From positions 1 through 32,777 of the forward strand of contig PFLP01000050.1 in assembly GCA_002784625.1 (NCBI GenBank): a stretch of 32,777 nucleotides of DNA, in the 5' to 3' direction. The position numbers were made by a program, and so were the translations under genes. Within the stretch, counting starts at the first letter, position 1; every line of letters begins with the position of its first letter. Origin of the DNA: Candidatus Pacebacteria bacterium CG_4_10_14_0_8_um_filter_42_14. GTDB lineage: Bacteria > Patescibacteriota > Microgenomatia > UBA1400 > PJMF01. Shown in pieces: positions 1-8,769 of the stretch. Under the pieces are notes generated by a model. It was not told the DNA's origin. It did not search any database and was given only the letters and a program-made list of their open reading frames with translations.

Positions 1-32
1 ATGGAAAGTAACTAAAAAACCAACACAAAAGT

Positions 33-530
33 TTACTTAACCCGATATGCACCAATGATGCTTCCCGCCGCTGCAGCAAAATAATGAACGCTTCCACTCT
101 TAGATAATACTGAATCATAAATATGAACTTTATTTTTATTTTCTAAGTAATCGTAGATGTATGCTTCGAGAGAGCCCGAAATAAAGGAAATACCCAGCAT
201 CCACACTGCTGCAAGGACTGCAAAGTGCAATGTAGTTATTAAATATGTCCACATGAGTGACGTGGCTGCAAGGATTATTAATCCCATGATCACACTTGCC
301 TTTCTTCCAAACTTGTCGCCAAAATATCCTGTTGGAATTTCGAACAGAAAACCTGCTACGGAGAATATAGCAAAGATTATTCCTATATCTGTATAGCTAA
401 GGCCCTTGGCAAGGAAGAACAAAGCAATAATTACATTGATTGGATGTAAACCGTAGAAGACTTTAAAGAGTAGGTATAAGACTAACGTCTTATCTTCTAG
501 AATCTCTTTTGGTAAAAATAGTTTGAGCAT
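33..530 (-). CDS. MFS-type transporter, N-terminal part only (short or truncated ORF)
   Basis: 165 aa; 'FEIPTGYFGDKFGRKASVIMGL' matches the MFS loop 2-3 motif (G-x-x-x-D-x-x-G-R-R/K). Only about 4-5 TM segments precede a stop 33 nt from the window edge, versus about 12 expected. Confidence 0.65.
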   Translation of the reverse strand: MLKLFLPKEILEDKTLVLYLLFKVFYGLHPINVIIALFFLAKGLSYTDIGIIFAIFSVAGFLFEIPTGYFGDKFGRKASVIMGLIILAATSLMWTYLITTLHFAVLAAVWMLGISFISGSLEAYIYDYLENKNKVHIYDSVLSKSGSVHYFAAAAGSIIGAYRVK

Positions 531-566
531 AGATGCTACTTTATTGTATATCTTGATTCAGATTTC

Positions 567-884
567 CTATTTATTCAATTTATAAATAAAATGACCCAGC
601 CCCGCTCCTAAAATCAATGTCATACCCATGATGGGGAATAATGAGAGTGGTTGCTGCCAACCTATGAGAATGGCTGATGGAAGTAACACAAGCATTGAAA
701 TAACTATTCCGTTTTGATAACCCTCAAACCTAAGGCTAGATGTGCTTATTAAAAAACCAGAAACAATCCAAAGGAAAAACGCTGACAGGTTGGCATCCCA
801 GGTTAGTCCTTGAACTATCATAGGAATCAAATCAATAATCCCCGCCGCAGTGCCCAGGACAATACCCCAGTGATTTTTATTCAT
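567..884 (-). CDS. small integral membrane protein, function unknown
   Basis: Track ORF 567..947. The likely start is the internal ATG at 884 (MNKNHWGIVLGTAAGIIDLIPM...), which overlaps the upstream GNAT stop in the octamer ATGAATAA. Several hydrophobic segments. Confidence 0.6.
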   Translation of the reverse strand: MNKNHWGIVLGTAAGIIDLIPMIVQGLTWDANLSAFFLWIVSGFLISTSSLRFEGYQNGIVISMLVLLPSAILIGWQQPLSLFPIMGMTLILGAGLGHFIYKLNK

Positions 885-1467
885 GTTGTTTCTCGCCTTT
901 CTTAACCATGAAGACAACGGGAATTCTCTTGCCCGAGGGCAGCACATTCCAATCTTCTTTTGGAGGTTGGACTAGATCTGGCTTTTCTACAAAACCATAC
1001 TTTGCATAAAGCGCTTTTGCCCTCTCATTATATGTAGCTACTTCCAGTTGGATTGGTTTTGAGTTTCCGAATTCTCGTAAGGCGAAGTCTATTAAACGTT
1101 TTCCATATCCTTTGCCTTGCTCAGAAGGTATGAGATAAATTTCTACAAGATCGTTTAATTCTGGCTCAAATAGAAGATGAATATATCCAATGATTTGAGT
1201 GTTCAAATGAACAACAAAAAACTTGTGAGATGAATCATTCATATCCGCTAAAATGAGTTGCTCTCGTTTTGGCATATCAACAAATCTTTTTTCCACATCT
1301 TCAACAGTAATTCCATGCTCCTGGTTTGGATAAGCTGACAGCCATGACTGTTTTTCTATTGCAGCAATTGTAGAAATATGAGAACCATTCGCAGGTTCAA
1401 TGCTTGGAAAAATTTGCGACTCTGCTTCTTTACTACTAATTTCCTTACTGTCAGAAGTATTAATCAT
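877..1467 (-). CDS. GNAT-family N-acetyltransferase
   Basis: Acetyl-CoA binding motif 'VEIYLIPSEQGKGYGKRLIDFAL' and 'NERAKALYAKYGFVE'. Likely start at 1467, giving an ATGA overlap with the ALDH stop. Confidence 0.85.
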   Translation of the reverse strand: MINTSDSKEISSKEAESQIFPSIEPANGSHISTIAAIEKQSWLSAYPNQEHGITVEDVEKRFVDMPKREQLILADMNDSSHKFFVVHLNTQIIGYIHLLFEPELNDLVEIYLIPSEQGKGYGKRLIDFALREFGNSKPIQLEVATYNERAKALYAKYGFVEKPDLVQPPKEDWNVLPSGKRIPVVFMVKKGEKQHE

Positions 1468-2840
1468 GCCTTCTCCGTCGCCACTACCTTGATCTGGCAA
1501 AGCTCGTGAAAACCATATTTTCCGTGTACTCGTCCTAAGCCTGAGTGTTTGTAGCCTCCAAATGGGCTAGAAGGGTGGAGGTAGAGAGTTCCGTTAATGC
1601 TGATCATGCCAGTTTTAAGTTTTCCTGCTACGCGAGCCGCTGTTTCTTTGTTTTCTGTGAAAACATATCCACCCAATCCATACTGAGTATCGTTAGCAAG
1701 CTCCAATGCTTCTTCCTCACTTTTAAAGGTCATAATTGGTAATACAGGTCCAAAAGTTTCTTCATTCCAAACTTTCATGTCATTGGTAACATTTGATAGA
1801 ACTGTCGGTTCAAAGAATGCCTCAGAAAGACCATTTGGTTTTTTGCCACCAATGAGAACTTTGGCTCCTTTATCGATCGCATCACTTACTTGAACTTTTA
1901 GGGCTTCAGCTTGTTTTATTGAAACAAGTGGGCCGAAATCGACGGTTGGATCTTCTGGATCTCCTAGTTTCTTAGACTCAAGCATTTTGACAATCGATGA
2001 TGTGACTTTACTGGCAATATCTTCATGAACAATGAGGCGTTTTAGTCCATCACAAATTTGTCCAGAGTTAGCGAAACGATTAAAGAAAACTGCCTCGGTG
2101 ACTTTTTCAATGTCCGCGTCTTTAAAAACAATGGCTGGGGCAGATCCACCAAGCTCTAAAAGAATTCTGATGAGTTTTTCTGCTGCGATAGCATAAAGTT
2201 GTTTTCCGACCTTCGTGCTTCCTGTGAAACTTATCAGATCAATATCTTCATGAACTAGCATGTCGCCGACTTCTCCACCTCCATAAACTTCTGAGAAAAC
2301 TCCTTTAGGAAGTTTAGAATCATTTATGCAGTCCTCGATAATCTTTCCCACTGATGCACATTCAGCCGCATGTTTATACACAACGGTATTTCCAACGACT
2401 AAGTTGGGAATTACCTGCCAAACGAAATTGGAGACTGGGAAATTCCAAGGAGAGATAACTGCAGCAACTCCGATTGGTTCATAATAAACAGTGTTAATAC
2501 TGCCCTCGTCTTCGTTTGAGATTTCGGGAGAAAGTGACTTTTCTGCGTTTTCAAGGTACCAGCGAAAGTACTCGACTCCTGCTTCAAGATCTAATTCTGT
2601 TCTCAGAGAGGAAGGCATGCCGATTGATTTAGTAGAAAGTTCGCCGATTTCTTCTAGTTTGTTTTCTAGTTTACTAAGTACGTTTTTCAAGATTTCGACT
2701 CTTCCAGATGTTCCAAGATCTGCCCAGGCTGATTGCGCGTGATGAGCGTCCTCGACTTTTGTATGGACTTCATTTTTAGTGGAGGTCTCCATTTCGTCAA
2801 TAATTTTATTTGTAGTTGGGTTTGTGTTTTGTAACTTCAT
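1464..2840 (-). CDS. NAD(P)-dependent aldehyde dehydrogenase (succinate-semialdehyde dehydrogenase-like)
   Basis: 'SPWNFPVSNFVWQ', 'FTGSTKVGKQ', 'LELGGSAPAIVFKDAD', catalytic Cys in 'NSGQICDGLKRL', 'EETFGPVLPI'. Start taken at MKLQNTNPTTNK (2840). Confidence 0.92.
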   Translation of the reverse strand: MKLQNTNPTTNKIIDEMETSTKNEVHTKVEDAHHAQSAWADLGTSGRVEILKNVLSKLENKLEEIGELSTKSIGMPSSLRTELDLEAGVEYFRWYLENAEKSLSPEISNEDEGSINTVYYEPIGVAAVISPWNFPVSNFVWQVIPNLVVGNTVVYKHAAECASVGKIIEDCINDSKLPKGVFSEVYGGGEVGDMLVHEDIDLISFTGSTKVGKQLYAIAAEKLIRILLELGGSAPAIVFKDADIEKVTEAVFFNRFANSGQICDGLKRLIVHEDIASKVTSSIVKMLESKKLGDPEDPTVDFGPLVSIKQAEALKVQVSDAIDKGAKVLIGGKKPNGLSEAFFEPTVLSNVTNDMKVWNEETFGPVLPIMTFKSEEEALELANDTQYGLGGYVFTENKETAARVAGKLKTGMISINGTLYLHPSSPFGGYKHSGLGRVHGKYGFHELCQIKVVATEKA

Positions 2841-2849
2841 AGTAAGTAA

Positions 2850-2855
2850 AGTATA
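2850..2855 (-). promoter_or_regulatory. putative -10 box (TATACT) 9 nt before the ALDH ATG
   Basis: Reverse complement reads TGGTATATACT-tttacttact-ATG. Confidence 0.5.
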
Positions 2856-2897
2856 TACCACTACCTCTCAACTCTTCTCGCATCTACAACAAACTGA

Positions 2898-2903
2898 TAC
2901 ACT
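2898..2903 (+). promoter_or_regulatory. putative -10 box (TACACT) 7 nt before the Nmad1-like ATG
   Basis: gaTACACTatctaacATG. Confidence 0.4.
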
Positions 2904-2910
2904 ATCTAAC

Positions 2911-3216
2911 ATGAACAAACCAAAACAAGAACCCAAAACCCTTGACGCCGCTTTTGAGCTCGTCAGTGAAGAATTACTGGAAATGTTTTTGCAGAAACAT
3001 AAAGATTACGGAAAAGGCAACATTATTGCTAACGGTGAACTTGGTATCGCCATGCGCATCAGTGAGAAAGTCGAGAGGATTAAGCATCTCTTAGTTTCAG
3101 GAAATACACCAGCTAATGAGACAGTCGAAGAGACATGGGTCGATATTGCTGTATATGCTGTTATAGGTGTTATGTATTCTAGAAAACAGTTCCAGGAATT
3201 AGAAGTCAAGAAGTAA
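2911..3216 (+). CDS. DUF1599 / nucleotide-modification-associated domain 1 (Nmad1)-like protein
   Basis: Start moved from the track ORF to MNKPKQEPKTL (101 aa). 'FLQKHKDYGKGNI...GELGIAMRISEKVERIKHLL...NETVEETWVDIAVYAVIG' resembles the MazG-like DUF1599 pattern (KxxDYG...R..EK..R...L....NE...D...D...Y). Confidence 0.6.
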   Translation: MNKPKQEPKTLDAAFELVSEELLEMFLQKHKDYGKGNIIANGELGIAMRISEKVERIKHLLVSGNTPANETVEETWVDIAVYAVIGVMYSRKQFQELEVKK

Positions 3217-3218
3217 GA

Positions 3219-4148
3219 CTATTGTTGTCTTAGTTTCGCCAGGGCCATTTTTAAAGCTCCGTTGACAGGAGGGTTTTCTGGGAAGACTAAATTTAGGCCA
3301 GAGTAGGTTCTAGTTAACTCTTCAACTAATGGGTCTTTTATGACCGGAAGTTGGACTACAGCTCCAGCAAATATGCAGTCGAAATTTTGGTCTTCAAGCT
3401 CAAGCTTTTCAATGAGAGTCTTTAACATCAAGAATAAATCTGCTACAGCTTTATGAATAATTTCGTGGGCGGCTTGATCATTTTGTGCGTAGGCAGCAGT
3501 ACAAATTCTTGCCAGACCACCAATCTCCACCTTAGATAAAAGAGGGTTGTAAACCTTATGTTTAAGTTGAGAGATGCTCGTAATCTTAAAATGTTGTAGA
3601 ACCATTTCTTCCAAAATTGATTTTGATCTTCTCCCGTCATGACTTTTTACTGCTTCACGAAGTACTTGTCTGCCGATGGCATATCCAGATCCCTGGTCGG
3701 TGAGTAAGAAGTCCATTCCTCCAGTTCTGGCTGTAATGCCTGCAGAATTTTTTCCATAACAATTAGAGCCTGTGCCAGAAATAATAATGATCGCGTTTGG
3801 TTGATCACTACCATTTTCAAGGGCAATGATGGCATCGTTTACCAAGGTAAAGTTTGTTACTGAAAACTGAGAGAAAACTTCTGAGAACATATTTTCGGCT
3901 AGTTGGCGTTCTTCTTCGCTATCCATTCCTGCCAGACCCATAACTAATTGATCGTAGGTAGTTTCGGGGGGAAGGGCTTGAGTAGCTTGTCTGATGACCT
4001 CGCGCAAATTAAAGCTAGCCGCACCAACAGAAGTGCTGGTCAGGTTTGTGGGGCCTGAAAGACCGGTGCCGACAACTGTACCGTTTTCGTCGGCACAAAG
4101 AACGTTAGTTTTTGTACCACCTCCATCGACTGCGATAACATATTTCAT
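3219..4148 (-). CDS. BadF/BadG/BcrA/BcrD ATPase family sugar kinase (N-acetylglucosamine kinase-like)
   Basis: 'MKYVIAVDGGGTKTNVLCADENGTVVGTGLSGPTN' phosphate-1 motif; 'LVNDAIIAL'; 'IIIISGTGSNCYG'. Confidence 0.85.
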   Translation of the reverse strand: MKYVIAVDGGGTKTNVLCADENGTVVGTGLSGPTNLTSTSVGAASFNLREVIRQATQALPPETTYDQLVMGLAGMDSEEERQLAENMFSEVFSQFSVTNFTLVNDAIIALENGSDQPNAIIIISGTGSNCYGKNSAGITARTGGMDFLLTDQGSGYAIGRQVLREAVKSHDGRRSKSILEEMVLQHFKITSISQLKHKVYNPLLSKVEIGGLARICTAAYAQNDQAAHEIIHKAVADLFLMLKTLIEKLELEDQNFDCIFAGAVVQLPVIKDPLVEELTRTYSGLNLVFPENPPVNGALKMALAKLRQQ

Positions 4149-4160
4149 AAGTGAGCTCCG

Positions 4161-6164
4161 TTATAGTTCATGGATAAGACTGGGATCAATAGGAGATTTT
4201 AGTTCCTGCTTTCTTTTTAGATAGGCAAGGACAGTTTCAATATAAACTGAGTGGCTCCAAACAAGAGGAGTTGCAGATAAAGACTGTCCAGTAGATGGAT
4301 GAAGTTGTTCAGCAAGAATACCCGAGTTATAAAGGTGAGAGGCAACCCAATCAAAGGTTTCGATAGCTCTCTCAAGCTGCATTAAATCCGTATCGGGATG
4401 GCGAATCACTCTTTGCGTTTCCCAAAGAGTGGTGATGAACCAAGGATTTGAAAGCTGGCCAGACTTAAAGTAGTTGTCATGCTCATAGCGAATGTAGCCA
4501 CCAACACTATCGGGATTGACTAGACGCTTATTAACTTGCTCGGCTGTTTTTTGGAGAAGTGGGTGTTTCATCTCGAGCATGCCGAAGTACCAGAGACCAA
4601 AAAGAGAGCTGGCATCGATTGTTTCGTCTTGAATGACTTTACCATTAACGATCCTTGCGAGGCGAATGAATGATTGTTGTTTCTCGCTATAAAGATGAGT
4701 TATGGCTGCTTTGCGAATTTCCTCTGCAGCTTTTTTATAGATTCTCATGTGATTGCGCTTATCAAGAAGTTCGGAAAACTTTGCTGCTGCCTCTAAGCCA
4801 CCGTAAACAGAGGCACATGTATAAGTGGAGACACCAATCATTTCTTCCCAAAGATCATAGGAGGGCATTGGTAGACCAGTTTCTTTATCACGGAAGTTAA
4901 CGAGGAAGGTGGCAATTTTTTCGATCAAAGGTTTATAAAGTAACTCGATAAACTCTAGATCTCTTGAGGTTTCGTAGTATTTCCAAAGGGCAAATAAGAC
5001 GCTCGCACTCTCATCTTCCTGAATAGGGAGCTGAAGAACTTTGTCATGTAGCCACTCGTCTTGAGCCGTGCTGGCATGCCAAGTCGAACCTAGACTTTCG
5101 TCAGAACGGAATCGATGATGCAAGTAGCCATCCGGGTGAAGTACATCCTTGCAGAAAAGAAAAAACGGCTTGGTAATTTCTTCGAATCCGGCCTGGCACA
5201 TGGTTGAGATGATGAAGGCAGCATCTCTTGGCCACATATAAGAGTAGTCATCCTTGCCGTACTCGATCATGGCACTATCAGCCGAAGCGATAACACTACC
5301 CTTGTTATCCATGTGACAACGCAAGATAAACAGAGAAGTCTCAAAAAGTTTTTTCTGTGCTTTGCTTAATCCAGAAAGGTCTGTTTGTTGCGTTTTTATC
5401 CAAGCGTGCCAGTAAGATTCAGTGGAGTGAATCATGGCAGCCGGAGTTTTTTGCATTACTAGTTCGTTGAGAGAGTAAGCTTCGTCAAGATTTTTTCCGG
5501 CGCAAATCCAGTAGTATGTCCTAGCCTTTTCATTTGGTTCGCAAGTTCCGCAAAATCTAACTACTGAATCTACAGAGCCATGTTCGACAGCGTTCTTTCC
5601 AAGTTTGCCATCCTCTGCATCTCGAAAAGTGCCCTCTTTGCCTTCATATTGGTAAGCACCAACAGAGTAGTCATCGATAGAGGTTCCTTGGGCAGTTCTG
5701 CCGTTAACAATGAAAACCCGTTTACCTTTATAGTGAACAATGGCATTGTGGGTGGGATCATAAAAAGCCGTATTGCGTTTTTTATTTTCCTCGATCATGA
5801 AGACTTGATGAAAGAAAAGCTTAACTTCTAAAGCTTCCTCACGATGATTGTAGATGTCAACCTGGCGGAGAAAAATATTCTCTTCGTTATAGACAATATC
5901 CTCCATTGAAACCGTTACTCCAAGCTTTTCGTTCTTGCAAACAAGATAGCCGACCATAGTTTCAGGTTTATAGCCAATTGAGATACTCCAGGTATCGTCG
6001 TCGAGCCATGAGAACGAGTCATTGACCATGACACCAATTCGATGTTTTTGCCCAGACACGTGATTCTCAAGACCAACATATGGATAGTAAAAATCCCTCA
6101 CGAAACCGTGGCGGTCAAGACAAACTAGGCAGGATCCATTTCCCAAGGTAAGTGCGCGGGCCAT
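4161..6164 (-). CDS. glycoside hydrolase family 15 protein (glucoamylase/glucodextranase-like)
   Basis: 667 aa; N-terminal 'LTLGNGSCLVCLDRHGFVRDFYYPYVG' and catalytic-domain 'DDYSYMWPRDAAFIISTMCQAGF' are typical of prokaryotic GH15. Confidence 0.88.
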   Translation of the reverse strand: MARALTLGNGSCLVCLDRHGFVRDFYYPYVGLENHVSGQKHRIGVMVNDSFSWLDDDTWSISIGYKPETMVGYLVCKNEKLGVTVSMEDIVYNEENIFLRQVDIYNHREEALEVKLFFHQVFMIEENKKRNTAFYDPTHNAIVHYKGKRVFIVNGRTAQGTSIDDYSVGAYQYEGKEGTFRDAEDGKLGKNAVEHGSVDSVVRFCGTCEPNEKARTYYWICAGKNLDEAYSLNELVMQKTPAAMIHSTESYWHAWIKTQQTDLSGLSKAQKKLFETSLFILRCHMDNKGSVIASADSAMIEYGKDDYSYMWPRDAAFIISTMCQAGFEEITKPFFLFCKDVLHPDGYLHHRFRSDESLGSTWHASTAQDEWLHDKVLQLPIQEDESASVLFALWKYYETSRDLEFIELLYKPLIEKIATFLVNFRDKETGLPMPSYDLWEEMIGVSTYTCASVYGGLEAAAKFSELLDKRNHMRIYKKAAEEIRKAAITHLYSEKQQSFIRLARIVNGKVIQDETIDASSLFGLWYFGMLEMKHPLLQKTAEQVNKRLVNPDSVGGYIRYEHDNYFKSGQLSNPWFITTLWETQRVIRHPDTDLMQLERAIETFDWVASHLYNSGILAEQLHPSTGQSLSATPLVWSHSVYIETVLAYLKRKQELKSPIDPSLIHEL

Positions 6165-6168
6165 TCGT

Positions 6169-7398
6169 TTAGTGTATCAGTTTCAGAGATGGGTGATCAA
6201 GCAGCTGATGAACTTTTGCCTTAATATCAGATAGAACGATGCTGTAACGTCGGTATGCCTCATAAGGAGAATCGAACGGGCTAAAGTAAGCGTGCACGTC
6301 CCCATCATTTGCCCACTTGGTGCACATGTAGTAAAAATGATCGCTTGTTTGCAAGTATCGCCACTGTTTTATGAGCTTTTCATCACCAATTGCCAAGATT
6401 TGTTTTTCTAAGCTGTAAAGAATTCGGAGCGAATCTTGCTGAAACGGATTATCAATCCAGGCAGTTAAATCTCGATCAACGTCAGCCCAAGATATAGGTA
6501 CTGGTACGTCGTAGACTTCAAGTTTTGTTGCTGGCTCGGAGGCGAACTGTGCGAAAATACTTCTTGGGAGCACGAAAGCGTGCTTGTCTTGAGCCACTGC
6601 AACCAGATTTGAAAAGAACTCGAAAATTCCAGTGTCCTCCCACTGGTGTTCTCCAAAAGTCTCGAAGTCCATGAAAAGATTGATTAACTCTTCATCTCCG
6701 TATCGATCGAGCCAATGAAGATATTTTTCTACTGTAAGAGGATATCCAGACCAGCTTTTATCCGAAAAACGAAAAGCAATGTCGTCAGAGAGTTCTGCGT
6801 GCTTGAGTAATATCGGCAGATGGCTGGGAGTGTAGCTATGATAAAGTCTGGTTTTTTGTCTATTTCCCAAATAGCGCGGCACGGCTTCAGTGAGTGTCCC
6901 TTCAAAACCTAGGGCTGCTACTTGTTCAGCGACGGCGTTTGAGTAAATCAATTCTGTGTTTCTAAAAGTAGTCGGGATTACTCCAAAGTAATCTAACATC
7001 GCTCGCTGATGTTCCATAACTTGGGCTTTAAACTCAGTGGGCGAGTAAATACTTGCCAGTGAGTGATAGTAAGTTTCACTAAAAACCTCAACCTGTCCTG
7101 TGGCAATAATATCTTGTAGCAGCGTCACAATTCCAGGTTCCCACTGCTGAGCTTGCTCTAGGAAAAGACCGCTGATTGATAAAGAAAAAACAAAGCTTGG
7201 ATACTTCTTCAGAAGCTTTTTCAGTAAAGACAACATGGGAAAGTATGATTTAGAAGCGACTTTATGAAAAACAACTTCGTTGGTGTCGTTTTCAGAACTC
7301 GAGACATACTTAGCAGCCTCGTCCCCAAGATCGAAAATAGAAAAATCTGCCAGTCTGCGTGGTTGATGCAGCTGGAAATAAACACAAATCTGAGCCAT
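6169..7398 (-). CDS. glycoside hydrolase family 57 (alpha-amylase-like)
   Basis: 'ICVYFQLHQPRRL' (GH57 HQP motif), 'TTFRNTELIYSN' (nucleophile region), 'NLFMDFETFGEHQ' (acid/base region). Confidence 0.9.
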   Translation of the reverse strand: MAQICVYFQLHQPRRLADFSIFDLGDEAAKYVSSSENDTNEVVFHKVASKSYFPMLSLLKKLLKKYPSFVFSLSISGLFLEQAQQWEPGIVTLLQDIIATGQVEVFSETYYHSLASIYSPTEFKAQVMEHQRAMLDYFGVIPTTFRNTELIYSNAVAEQVAALGFEGTLTEAVPRYLGNRQKTRLYHSYTPSHLPILLKHAELSDDIAFRFSDKSWSGYPLTVEKYLHWLDRYGDEELINLFMDFETFGEHQWEDTGIFEFFSNLVAVAQDKHAFVLPRSIFAQFASEPATKLEVYDVPVPISWADVDRDLTAWIDNPFQQDSLRILYSLEKQILAIGDEKLIKQWRYLQTSDHFYYMCTKWANDGDVHAYFSPFDSPYEAYRRYSIVLSDIKAKVHQLLDHPSLKLIH

Positions 7399-7411
7399 AG
7401 GTAAAGACTAT

Positions 7412-8662
7412 TTAAGCCCCAAGAAAAACGTCTCTATAAACTTGGTTGATTCTTTCAGCGGCCTTAGGCCAAGTGATCAAGCGAAGATCTCGGTGCTGGT
7501 TATCGACAACAATTTTACTTTGCTTGGTATCTTGAAGAAGGGAAACAACTTGATCAGCCATTAGATCTGTATCCCAGAAATCAGCTTGGATAGCGCTCGG
7601 TAGTACCTCCGCGACTCCAGAATTCTTTGAAACGATTACTGGGGTATTTCTCTGCGCTGCCTCTAGAGCTACTAAGCCGAAAGGTTCTGAAACAGAAGGC
7701 ATAATGAAGACATCAGAGCGGTCAAGAAGTCGCTCCCGTTGGGTATCGCGAACAAATCCAGAAAAAAGCATCGAGGTTGAAAGGCCGGCTGAGGCTGTTT
7801 TCCAGAGAAGCTCATGATACATATCACCATCTCCGGCCATGATGAACAAAGCATCGGGAATTCTAGCCAAGACTTTTTCTGCTAACTCTAGAAAAAATTC
7901 AGTACCTTTTTGCATCGTGAAGCGACCCATGAAAGTAATTACTGGACGCTTCGGGGCAAATGAGTCATGAGGAATGCGATTGGCGGAAAGTGGGTCGATG
8001 CCATTGTGGACAATTGAAATTTTATCTCTGGGAATGCCGTACTTGGTTACTAATATTTCCTTCGTATAAGCACTCACCGCAATAACCCGACTAGCTTTCA
8101 TGAGACCTTCATACTCGGTTTGGAGGATGAATGAACTGCCGTTGCCATTGGGCACCCTGTCGAATTCAGTTGAGTGAATGTGGGCGATGAAAGGTTGATT
8201 GGTAGCTTTCGATGCAGCAACGGCTGCTGGAAATGACATCCAGTCATGGGCGTGAATAACATCTGTTGAATTTTTGTGAGAAAAAGCTTCTTGGGCAACT
8301 GCGTCTGCATAAATCCCTACTCTCGATTCAATTTCAGACTGCGGCAAAGTCGTTAGTTTGGCTTTATCTAATGGTAACTGAAAAGAAGAAGTAGGAATTT
8401 TCGCAGTGTTTATGTATGGAGAGAATGGGGCAGAGTAGAGCTGTCCTGGTACTAAATTTCCAACAATGCTCGGAGCTACACAAGAGAGGATATCCATGTG
8501 AGAACTTCCACCAGGGACAGAATAAGGTAGGGTGAAATAAATATGATTATTGAGCTGGTTGAGAGCCTTGGTCATGCCTTGGCAAGCAACACCCAAGCCA
8601 CCACTATTATGCGGCGGGTACTCCCACCCCACCATAAAAACACCCAATTGCGCTGAGTTCAT
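7412..8662 (-). CDS. glycosyltransferase (GT4/GT5, glycogen-synthase-like)
   Basis: Start at MNSAQLGVFMVGWEYPPHNSGGLGVACQG; 'VIHAHDWMSFPAAVAA', 'FMGRFTMQKGTEFFLELAEKV', 'FIMPSVSEPFGLVALEAAQRNTPVIVSKNSG'. Confidence 0.88.
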   Translation of the reverse strand: MNSAQLGVFMVGWEYPPHNSGGLGVACQGMTKALNQLNNHIYFTLPYSVPGGSSHMDILSCVAPSIVGNLVPGQLYSAPFSPYINTAKIPTSSFQLPLDKAKLTTLPQSEIESRVGIYADAVAQEAFSHKNSTDVIHAHDWMSFPAAVAASKATNQPFIAHIHSTEFDRVPNGNGSSFILQTEYEGLMKASRVIAVSAYTKEILVTKYGIPRDKISIVHNGIDPLSANRIPHDSFAPKRPVITFMGRFTMQKGTEFFLELAEKVLARIPDALFIMAGDGDMYHELLWKTASAGLSTSMLFSGFVRDTQRERLLDRSDVFIMPSVSEPFGLVALEAAQRNTPVIVSKNSGVAEVLPSAIQADFWDTDLMADQVVSLLQDTKQSKIVVDNQHRDLRLITWPKAAERINQVYRDVFLGA

Positions 8663-8755
8663 ACTTTTCTTTCCAGAAATTAAGTTATATCTAGTGTAGC
8701 GATCTTTACCACTCCAGCACAAGCCTCATCTTCTGCATCTGTCAGTGATTTGGGA

Positions 8756-8761
8756 TACACT
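8756..8761 (+). promoter_or_regulatory. putative -10 box (TACACT) 8 nt before the transketolase ATG
   Basis: ggaTACACTaatgtcacATG. Confidence 0.45.
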
Positions 8762-8769
8762 AATGTCAC

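Noticed and set aside
2779-2910. N-terminal extension of the Nmad1-like ORF (MEVSISSIILFVVGF...)
   Set aside because: It would overlap the ALDH 5' end on the other strand and both putative promoters; the internal ATG at 2911 fits better.
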